A DNA stretch of 32,517 nt from positions 2,491 to 35,007 of the forward strand of contig WRMX01000009.1 of the NCBI GenBank assembly GCA_009776905.1. Direction: 5' to 3'. Of this stretch, positions 20,413 through 27,190 are shown piece by piece. The first letter of the stretch is position 1, and each line of letters opens with the position of its first letter. A program made the position numbers and the translations under genes. This DNA is from Oscillospiraceae bacterium (GTDB taxonomy: Bacteria > Bacillota > Clostridia > Oscillospirales > Oscillospiraceae). The notes beneath the pieces were generated by a model, which ran no database searches, had not been told where the DNA came from, and worked only from the letters and a program-made list of their open reading frames with translations.

Positions 20413-20515
20413 GAGCCGGGCATCGCCCCCGCACGCGCCTGCATCATTCAAGGCCTACAACGCGGCAGCGCAGGATGGAGCCGGGCATCGCCCCCTCCGC
20501 GCGCCAGCATCATTC
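20413..20515. repeat. Direct repeat pair at the 3' end of prfB
   Basis: The two copies are at 20413-20449 and 20478-20515. Each starts GAGCCGGGCATCGCCCCC and ends GCATCATTC, with a variable 10-11 bp middle. The second copy contains the prfB stop codon, so the first may be a duplicate of the gene's end. Confidence 0.75.
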
Positions 20516-21616
20516 CGCCTGCTTGCTCAAATACGCGTTGATAAACCCATCGAGATCCCCGTCCATGACCGCATTAATATTCCCATTTTCAAAATTCGTA
20601 CGATGATCCTTCACCAAAGTATAAGGCATAAAGACATATGACCGTATCTGGCTTCCCCACTCGATCTTCATCTGCTCGCCCTTGATGTCGCTGATTTTGT
20701 CCAAATGCTGGCGCTCCTTGATCTCGATGAGCTTCGACCGCAGCATCCGCATGGCAACCTCGCGGTTTTGATGCTGGCTGCGCTCCATCTGGCAAGCGAC
20801 TATCAACCCCGTGGGAACATGCGTGATGCGGACAGCGCTCTCCGTCTTGTTGACATGCTGCCCGCCCGCTCCCGATGAACGATATGTATCAACCTTCAAA
20901 TCCTCGGAACGGATCTCTAGCTCGACATCGTCGGAAATGAGCGGAGTCACCTCGATTGCAGCAAAGGAAGTATGCCGCCTGCCGGAAGCATCGAAAGGCG
21001 ATATCCGCACGAGCCGATGAATGCCGCCCTCGCTCTTTAGATAGCCATAAGCATTATCGCCGACGATCTCAATAGACGCCGATTTGATGCCGGCTTCCTC
21101 GCCATCGAGCCAATCGACCAGCTTATATTCCATGCCGTGCCTCTCCGCCCAACGCGTATACATGCGATATAGCATCTGCGCCCAATCCATCGCTTCAGTC
21201 CCGCCCGCGCCCGCATGGAACGACAGAATCGCGCTGCAATTATCGTATTCCCCCGAAAGCAGCGTCGCAAGTCTTGCAGCTTCAAGCGTGTCGCTATATG
21301 CATCAAACTCGCTCGCGAGCTCCGGCAGCAAGCTTTCATCAGTTTCCTCAATTGCCATCTGGCACAAAGCCATCAAATCGCTCCAGCTGCCTGCGAGCTT
21401 ATCATATTTGTCAAACTTGCTCCTGAGCTGCTTCGTCCTCTGCAACACTTTTTGGGAATTATCCAAATCGTTCCAGAACCCGTCGCTTGCGGACTCCTCC
21501 TCAAGGCTTCTAAGCTCCTCAGCAGCATCATCCAGCTTGAACGCTAACTTCAAATTATCCAGCGTAGGCTTCAATGCCAGGATTTTCTGTTTAAATTCTT
21601 CAAATTCGATTAACAT
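20510..21616 (-). CDS. prfB: Peptide chain release factor 2
   Basis: A 368-residue class I release factor that recognises UGA and UAA stop codons and triggers peptide release on the ribosome. The GGQ catalytic loop (SSGAGGQHVNKTESAVR) and the RF2 codon-recognition tripeptide SPF (RISPFDASGRRHTSF) are both intact. I choose ATG 21616 because the distance to the conserved FWND (50 residues) then equals that in known RF2 proteins; the frame continues open to 21691. The Shine-Dalgarno sequence is weak. There is no in-frame TGA or frameshift site near codon 25, so the autoregulatory frameshift found in many prfB genes is absent. It lies in a minus-strand run between a metallophosphoesterase and the MORN gene. 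Confidence 0.96.
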   Translation of the reverse strand: MLIEFEEFKQKILALKPTLDNLKLAFKLDDAAEELRSLEEESASDGFWNDLDNSQKVLQRTKQLRSKFDKYDKLAGSWSDLMALCQMAIEETDESLLPELASEFDAYSDTLEAARLATLLSGEYDNCSAILSFHAGAGGTEAMDWAQMLYRMYTRWAERHGMEYKLVDWLDGEEAGIKSASIEIVGDNAYGYLKSEGGIHRLVRISPFDASGRRHTSFAAIEVTPLISDDVELEIRSEDLKVDTYRSSGAGGQHVNKTESAVRITHVPTGLIVACQMERSQHQNREVAMRMLRSKLIEIKERQHLDKISDIKGEQMKIEWGSQIRSYVFMPYTLVKDHRTNFENGNINAVMDGDLDGFINAYLSKQAE

Positions 21617-21710
21617 ATTTCGCGACCAATCTCGCTGTTCCCGGAGCGAAATCCAGTCCGACGTGAGGTCTCCGCCCCACATCCCGGACACGGTCCGCTC
21701 CCCAAAACAA

Positions 21711-22583
21711 TCAACCTTTCTTTAAAATAACAACCGGGATATGCGGATTATTCAAAAATCTCGGCCAACCGGTATGGTTGCCAATCCCGCGCGAAACCAC
21801 CATGTTCGTGCTGCCCATCGAATATAATCCATTCGTATATGACGGCAGCCATTCACGTGAAGGCCCGATCAACCCATCCGTGAACGGCAGTCTGATGATG
21901 CCTCCATGCGCATGGCCGGACAATACGAGGTCGATCCCAAGCTCGCTATAGAGAGGCAAATTTCCGTTCCTATGCTCGAGCATGATAAAGAACGAATCGC
22001 CTTCTGCCTGACGCACCCTCTCGACGAATTCCTCCGGTTTGGTCATATCGGCAGGGCCGTTCGGATCGTCAGTGCCGGCAAGAACCAACGACTCCCCGCC
22101 GGATTCGAGAAGCACATACTTATTGCGAAGAACAGTTACCCCATGCTCCTCCAGCATTGGCAGAAGCTCCCGAATCCCACCATCGTCCCACTCATGATTC
22201 CCCGTGATGTAGTACAAGGGGGCGATAAGCGAAAGCTCACTGACAAGATTCTCCGCAATCGCAAGTTGGCCGTCAATCGGAGGTTTGTCATAATGGTCGG
22301 TGAAATCCCCAGCGATCACGATAATATCCGGCGCCGTATCCCTGACTTTTGAAACAAGTCTGATATTATCCTTGCCAAAAACCGCCGCATGGATATCAGA
22401 AAGCACGGCGATCCTGAACCCGTCAAACGCATCGGGCAAGTTTGAATATTCCAGAACATACTCCGTTGTGACGATTCTATAATAACTATCCAGCAGCAAT
22501 GCCGCAACAGCAACAATCAACAGCAGCAAAACCCACGGAAGCACCCTATGCTTCCTCCCGGCATTCCTATCATCACTACTCAC
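21711..22583 (-). CDS. Membrane-anchored calcineurin-like metallophosphoesterase (YkuE/YaeI type)
   Basis: A 290-residue protein from GTG 22583 (GGAG 6 nt upstream); the open frame extends to 22682 but would overlap the upstream gene. It has an N-terminal membrane helix (about 13-32) and the complete dimetal phosphoesterase motif set: D-x-H in LSDIHAA, GDFTDHYD, GNHEWDD and GHAHGG. Related proteins hydrolyse phosphoester or pyrophosphate bonds of lipids or nucleotides at the membrane; the substrate here is unknown. The start lies 16 nt after the stop of the NYN-LOTUS gene, so the two are very likely co-transcribed. Confidence 0.88.
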   Translation of the reverse strand: MSSDDRNAGRKHRVLPWVLLLLIVAVAALLLDSYYRIVTTEYVLEYSNLPDAFDGFRIAVLSDIHAAVFGKDNIRLVSKVRDTAPDIIVIAGDFTDHYDKPPIDGQLAIAENLVSELSLIAPLYYITGNHEWDDGGIRELLPMLEEHGVTVLRNKYVLLESGGESLVLAGTDDPNGPADMTKPEEFVERVRQAEGDSFFIMLEHRNGNLPLYSELGIDLVLSGHAHGGIIRLPFTDGLIGPSREWLPSYTNGLYSMGSTNMVVSRGIGNHTGWPRFLNNPHIPVVILKKG

Positions 22584-22599
22584 AATCCACTCCACATAT

Positions 22600-23673
22600 C
22601 TACGTCGCCTCGCGGTCCCGCACAAAAACATGCTTGATATTAGGATCCGCCGTCTGGCGAAAATCGATTTCAAAACGATCAATCGACTTGATCATCGCAG
22701 AAAGGCTCATATAGCCGAAATTCCTATGGTCGAAATCCGGCTGCTTCTTTATAATCAGATTACCAAGCTCGCCCATAAAAACAACGCCATCATCATCCGC
22801 AAGATCGGCGACGGAATCCGCAATCAAGTGGACGACAGGATCCGGCACGCGGACGCCGCGCTGCTTTGATGAACTTGACGAATGGGCCTGTCTGTCACGC
22901 AGTGCGGACTCCAAGCTCAGCTCGCCATCATCATCGCCAGGCTTCTCATCATCGCCGGATTTCGCATCACCGTCCGTCTTAGCGGCATCACCGCCCGTCT
23001 TGGCTGCATCGCTGCCCGACTTCGCGGCATCACCGCCCGATTTGGCGGCATCGCCACCCGACTTGGCAGTACCGCCGCCGGATTTCGCAGCACCGCCCGA
23101 CTTGGCAGCGCCGCCGGAACCGCCATTGCCATTTCCGGATTTCTTCTCCCCACGCCCCGGCCGCGTATTTTCCGTCTCCGCCGGCGCCTCCTCCTCATCC
23201 ACGCCCAAGCCATTGCCCCTGGCGCGGATGACCTCGATATAAGTGAACTTATCACAGGCAGCGATAAACGCGCTCGGCGTTTTTCGCTCGCCAATGCCAA
23301 TCACGCGCTGCCCCGCCTCGCGAAGCCGAATCGCAAGCCGCGTGAAATCGCTATCGCTCGAAACAATGACAAAACCATCAGTTTTCTCAGTATACAAAAT
23401 ATCCATTGCATCGATGATCATAGCGGAATCGCTGGAATTCTTCCCTGTAGTGTAGCCATATTGCTGAATCGGCGTTATCGCATTTTCAAGCAAAGAGAAC
23501 TTCCAGTTCGCGACGGAAGGATTCGTCCAATCGCCATAAATTCTTTTAATCGTAGGAGTGCCGTATATGGCAACCTCCTCCAAAATGCTTTTTATATGCT
23601 TGCGCGGCACGTTCTCCGCATCAATAAGCACTGCAAGCCTCAAATTGTTGAGATCAAGCGCATTATTCACCAT
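22600..23673 (-). CDS. NYN-domain ribonuclease-like protein with C-terminal OST-HTH/LOTUS domain
   Basis: A 357-residue cytoplasmic protein from ATG 23673 (GAGAGG 5 nt upstream). Residues about 11-150 form a NYN (PIN-like) domain with the acidic residues expected of a metal-dependent nuclease: D18 in AVLIDAEN, D82 in NSSDSAM, D88 in IIDAMD, and D107/D109 in SSDSDF. A low-complexity Ala/Lys/Ser/Gly/Asp linker (about 160-270) joins it to a LOTUS domain (about 275-353, DPVVHLIADSVADLADDDG, LGNLIIKKQPDFD). LOTUS domains bind RNA (notably G-rich or G-quadruplex RNA) in other systems. NYN-LOTUS proteins are widespread in bacteria but poorly characterised; RNA processing is inferred. It heads a minus-strand gene run. 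Confidence 0.9.
   Translation of the reverse strand: MVNNALDLNNLRLAVLIDAENVPRKHIKSILEEVAIYGTPTIKRIYGDWTNPSVANWKFSLLENAITPIQQYGYTTGKNSSDSAMIIDAMDILYTEKTDGFVIVSSDSDFTRLAIRLREAGQRVIGIGERKTPSAFIAACDKFTYIEVIRARGNGLGVDEEEAPAETENTRPGRGEKKSGNGNGGSGGAAKSGGAAKSGGGTAKSGGDAAKSGGDAAKSGSDAAKTGGDAAKTDGDAKSGDDEKPGDDDGELSLESALRDRQAHSSSSSKQRGVRVPDPVVHLIADSVADLADDDGVVFMGELGNLIIKKQPDFDHRNFGYMSLSAMIKSIDRFEIDFRQTADPNIKHVFVRDREAT
22951..23109 (-). repeat. In-frame repeats (AAKSGGD) in the NYN-LOTUS linker
   Basis: About seven units of roughly 21 bp encode variants of AAKSGGD between the two folded domains. The DNA units are similar but drifted. Confidence 0.8.
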
Positions 23674-23708
23674 CCGCACCTCTCACATAAGATTTAATAC
23701 CAACTAAC

Positions 23709-23817
23709 GTGGGCTGCGCCCACAACCCATCGGGACAGCTCGCTTACGAGCGAAATGAATTCGATCTACTCGCTTGTCCCTCACGCAGCTACGCTGCGCA
23801 CCGCGCTTCGCGCGGTG
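23709..23817. repeat. Dispersed palindromic element, copy C
   Basis: In the reverse orientation it repeats the layout of copy A at 11226-11346: hairpin CACCGCGC/GCGCGGTG (23799-23817), a GAATTCATTTCGC segment, then GGGTTGTGGG with hairpin GTGGGC/GCCCAC (23709-23723). An extra small hairpin CGCAG/CTGCG is at about 23784-23798. It is non-coding. Confidence 0.65.
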
Positions 23818-23819
23818 TT

Positions 23820-23879
23820 AGTACCTGACGGACTGAAAATATCTTGCTTTTTGTTGGTGTTATGCATCCGTCAGGTACT
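23820..23879. repeat. 13-bp perfect inverted repeat
   Basis: AGTACCTGACGGA (23820-23832) and its exact complement (23867-23879) flank 34 bp. It is adjacent to palindromic element copy C and about 70 bp before the ABC importer promoter. Confidence 0.7.
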
Positions 23880-23951
23880 GAATGAAATACCGTCGCTATT
23901 CTACCACATAAAAAAGCACTACGCAATATATCGAATCGGGGGGTGTTCTGG

Positions 23952-23980
23952 TTGACATGCAGATATTATTGTGATACTAT
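23952..23980 (+). promoter_or_regulatory. Sigma-A-type promoter of the ABC importer operon
   Basis: TTGACA (23952-23957) and TACTAT (23975-23980) are 17 nt apart, about 50 nt before the start codon at 24030 of the solute-binding protein. Confidence 0.8.
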
Positions 23981-24029
23981 CCATATAACAAAAACACAGC
24001 AAAAAGCAACAGCAAAAGGAGGAATATCA

Positions 24030-26039
24030 ATGAATAAAAGAAAGCTACTCGCCCTGCTGCTCTCGGCAATGATCCTCATCAGCATCCTCGCAGCCTGCGG
24101 AGGCACGGAAACCAAAAACGAATCTCCACCCCCGCTAGAAAACAACGCCACAGACAGCACGGACACCACGGACACCACCCCGCCCGCGACTAACACATCG
24201 CCGCAACAGCCCGGCGGACAACAGCCCGGTGGACAACAAACTGAGGAAACCGACAATGCGCCGCCGTCCACTGACAATTCCGGAGCTCCCGCGAATATCA
24301 ACTCCAAAGTCCCGCGCGACACATTCATAGTCGGGACGCCCGCCATGAACGGCGACTTCATCCCCGGCTTTGGTAACAGCGCATACGACAAGTCCATCAA
24401 AGTCCTCACTAACGGGTTCTACGAGACGTATTGGGAAACCCCCGACGGCCAGCTCGCTCTCAACCCCACGGTCGTCAAGGACGAGCAGATATCTTTCGAC
24501 GCTGATGGCAACAAAACCTACACATTCACCATCTGGGACGATCTGAAATGGAACAATGGCGAGACTATATACGCTAAAGATTATGTCGCGACGTATCTGT
24601 TCTTCGATTCTCCCGAATATGCCGCCGTCGGCGCCGTGTTCGAGTTGGAAGGCATCATCGGAACATTTGAATATCTCGAAGGCGATGCGGAATATTATGC
24701 CGGCGTCAAGCTCATCGATGACTTCACATTCTCCCTGACTGTCTCCGCTGATGAGCTCCCGTATTTCTGGGAATCGGCCTTCGTCACGACAGCCCCCTAC
24801 GGCCCCATCTGCCTTAAAACTTACTCCCCCGGCAATGACATTATCTCAGACGAGAACGGCTCGCGCTTCGTCAACGACATTGCGGCCGACTGCGAACGCA
24901 TTGCTGCCGGAGAGCGCTATGCCCCCACTGTGACATGCGGTCCGTATAAATTCATCAGCTTCGACGGCTCGACGGTCACGATGCAGCGCAATCAATTCTA
25001 TAAGTCCGACCAGACCGGCAACAAGCCCGTGTTCGAGTGGGTCATCCAAAAGGAAGTTCCCACGGAGACCGACGTTGACATGGTGCTCAGCGGCGACATC
25101 GACTTTCGTGCCGGAAACGTTGAGGGTAATAAGATTGAAGCAGCCATTGCAAGCGAGAATGGTTCATACACCACTTATCTGCGAGCCGGATATGGCTTGC
25201 TTGCGTTCGCGTGCAACTTCGGCCCGACTGCCGACGTCAATGTCCGTTGGGCAATCGCCAGCATCATCGACCGCAACACGATCATCAACAACGTCCTTGG
25301 CGGATATGGCGGAACAGTCGATGCTTCTTATGGCATGGCGCAGTGGACGTATCAGCTTAAACGCAGAGAGATTGCCGCGCAGCTCACCCCCATTGCGTTC
25401 AACCTCGACAAAGCCAATGACCTGCTCGATTTGTCCGATTATAAGTATGAAGCCGATGGCACGACCCCCTTCGACCGCACGAAAGCCGGCCCCGATGGCT
25501 CATACATGCGGTATAACAGCAACGGCGAGATGTTGGTCATCCACCACCTGAGCGCCTCCCCGACAGTCGGCGGCGCCATCGAGAGCGAGACAATCAAAAA
25601 CGCTCCGCTCGTCGGCATGAAATATGAAGTCACCCACGGCGAGTTCAACGATTTGCTCAACAACTACTATTACGGAGCCGACATGGGCGACGACCAATAT
25701 TTCCATTCGTTCAACCTCGCGGTTGACTTCACTTCTGTGGACGATAAATACTGGAGTTCCCACTCCGATGTCGCAAACACATGGATGAACCCCACCCCGA
25801 TCATCGACGACGAGATCGACAGGCTCACGGAGGAGATGCGCCGCCTCGATGGTTCGGAAACCGAGAAGTATGCCGACCTTTGGCTGCAATACCAGGTACG
25901 TTGGCAGCAAATCCTCCCGCAACTCCCGCTCTATTCAAACCAATACTACGATATTTATAACACTGTCGTTGTAGACGTTCCGACTTCGCCATACGCGAAT
26001 TATGACAACGTGATCTGCCAGATCACAAAGTGGCCGTAA
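24030..26039 (+). CDS. ABC importer solute-binding lipoprotein (family 5, oligopeptide/dipeptide type)
   Basis: A 669-residue protein; ATG 24030 has AAAGGAGG 7 nt upstream. The signal peptide ends in a lipobox (ILAAC), giving a lipidated Cys23, so the protein is anchored to the outer face of the membrane. A Pro/Thr/Gln/Gly linker (about 25-90, including two QQPGG units) leads to a family 5 solute-binding fold: TYTFTIWDDLKWNNGETIYAKDY (in part), FVTTAPYGPI and VTCGPYKF, and the C-terminal WLQYQVRWQQILPQLPLY block. The family captures peptides, but also nickel chelates or sugars, so the ligand is open. It is the first gene of a five-gene transporter operon. Confidence 0.92.
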   Translation: MNKRKLLALLLSAMILISILAACGGTETKNESPPPLENNATDSTDTTDTTPPATNTSPQQPGGQQPGGQQTEETDNAPPSTDNSGAPANINSKVPRDTFIVGTPAMNGDFIPGFGNSAYDKSIKVLTNGFYETYWETPDGQLALNPTVVKDEQISFDADGNKTYTFTIWDDLKWNNGETIYAKDYVATYLFFDSPEYAAVGAVFELEGIIGTFEYLEGDAEYYAGVKLIDDFTFSLTVSADELPYFWESAFVTTAPYGPICLKTYSPGNDIISDENGSRFVNDIAADCERIAAGERYAPTVTCGPYKFISFDGSTVTMQRNQFYKSDQTGNKPVFEWVIQKEVPTETDVDMVLSGDIDFRAGNVEGNKIEAAIASENGSYTTYLRAGYGLLAFACNFGPTADVNVRWAIASIIDRNTIINNVLGGYGGTVDASYGMAQWTYQLKRREIAAQLTPIAFNLDKANDLLDLSDYKYEADGTTPFDRTKAGPDGSYMRYNSNGEMLVIHHLSASPTVGGAIESETIKNAPLVGMKYEVTHGEFNDLLNNYYYGADMGDDQYFHSFNLAVDFTSVDDKYWSSHSDVANTWMNPTPIIDDEIDRLTEEMRRLDGSETEKYADLWLQYQVRWQQILPQLPLYSNQYYDIYNTVVVDVPTSPYANYDNVICQITKWP

Positions 26040-26073
26040 GCATTCGTCTGCATCTGCCGCATCATCACGCACG

Positions 26074-26116
26074 CAATTGTGGGGATGGGTGAACTCCCAT
26101 CCCCACTAGACAATTG
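26074..26116 (+). promoter_or_regulatory. Stable intercistronic hairpin in the importer operon
   Basis: An 11-bp stem GTGGGGATGGG/CCCATCCCCAC with a 6-nt loop is flanked by CAATTG on both sides (one 4-nt bulge). No T-run follows. Such a hairpin after the binding-protein gene could stabilise the upstream message or reduce readthrough, giving more binding protein than permease. Confidence 0.55.
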
Positions 26117-26201
26117 TGTATGAGCTAGGCTTCGCGAGGCCCGGCGGGATCTGCGCAACAGAGCCACGTAACAGAACCACGACTGACGGAGGGGGGCTAC
26201 T

Positions 26202-27176
26202 ATGTTCAGATACATAGTAAAGCGTATATTGATACTTATCCCGGTAATCATCTGCATATCCATCATATTATTCGCCATTGGCAAAGCGATGCCCGGAGAC
26301 CCTGTTCGCGCGATGCTGCCGCCGACGTTAAAACCCGATCTCTATGAGATCGCATACGCCAACACCTACGAGCGCCTCGGACTCGATAAATCGTTGCCTG
26401 AGCAGTATTTCCGATGGATATATAACATAATCCTCAAAGGCGACCTCGGCTGGTCGACGATGAACAACCGCCCGGTTGCCGATGCCGTGCAGATCCCCCT
26501 CAGAAACACCATAATGCTCAACATTTTCGTCAACATATTATACCTTGCTATCGCCCTGCCCGTTGGCATAAAAATGGCGACAAAGCGGGGTTCTTTGTTT
26601 GACAACGCATTTCAGGTCGGCTCGCTGATAACCTGGTCGGTGCCGACATTCTTCCTCGCGCTCGTCCTTGTCTTTTTCTTCAGCGTAAAACTCGGCTGGC
26701 TGCCGATGGGCGGCATGCCGGACACATACATGCTGGGAGCATTCGATTCCTTTGTCCAATGGGTGAGGTTTCTTATCTTGCCCGTGATTACGCTCACGAT
26801 CGTCAGCCTCGCCGGCGCCCTTAGATATATTCGCAACGCAATGATCGACGCATTGTCCCAGGACTATATCCGCACGGCGCGATCAAAAGGTCTGGGGGAA
26901 AAAGTGGTCATATATTCGCATGCTTTGAGAAACGCGATGATCCCGATTTCCACAATAATCGTTTCGACATTGTTCTCCCTCTTCACGGGCGCAGCGCTCA
27001 CGGAGTCCGTTTTCGCCTACAACGGCATCGGCAGGCTGCTCCTGCGCGCGGTCTACCAACGGGACACCATGCTCATCGTCACGATGAACCTGTTTTTTGC
27101 GCTCATAAGCATCATCTCCGTGCTGGTCTCGGACGTCATATATGGCCTCGCGGATCCGCGCATCAAGCTGCGATAG
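26202..27176 (+). CDS. ABC importer permease 1 (OppB/DppB type)
   Basis: A 324-residue integral membrane protein of normal family length with six predicted helices. ATG 26202 follows GGAGGGGGG. Typical landmarks: the N-terminal YIVKRILILIPVI helix, GKAMPGDPVR, LGLDKSLPEQYFRW, GDLGWS, the cytoplasmic EAA loop DYIRTARSKGLGEKVVIYSH (about 215-240) that docks on the ATPase, and the C-terminal YGLADPRIKLR. It pairs with the next gene's product to form the membrane channel. The gap to that gene is 14 bp. Confidence 0.94.
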   Translation: MFRYIVKRILILIPVIICISIILFAIGKAMPGDPVRAMLPPTLKPDLYEIAYANTYERLGLDKSLPEQYFRWIYNIILKGDLGWSTMNNRPVADAVQIPLRNTIMLNIFVNILYLAIALPVGIKMATKRGSLFDNAFQVGSLITWSVPTFFLALVLVFFFSVKLGWLPMGGMPDTYMLGAFDSFVQWVRFLILPVITLTIVSLAGALRYIRNAMIDALSQDYIRTARSKGLGEKVVIYSHALRNAMIPISTIIVSTLFSLFTGAALTESVFAYNGIGRLLLRAVYQRDTMLIVTMNLFFALISIISVLVSDVIYGLADPRIKLR

Positions 27177-27190
27177 GGGGGGGTGGAGAT

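Larger units (their letters stand above)
23674..24029. other. Divergent intergenic region between NYN-LOTUS and the ABC importer
   Basis: The region is 356 bp without a gene. It holds palindromic element copy C, the 13-bp inverted repeat and the importer promoter at 23952-23980. The minus-strand promoter for the NYN-LOTUS gene could not be fixed. Confidence 0.6.

Noticed and set aside
22882..23697. 271-codon plus-strand frame over the NYN-LOTUS gene
   Set aside because: It is antisense to a gene with intact catalytic motifs and reads through its linker repeats.
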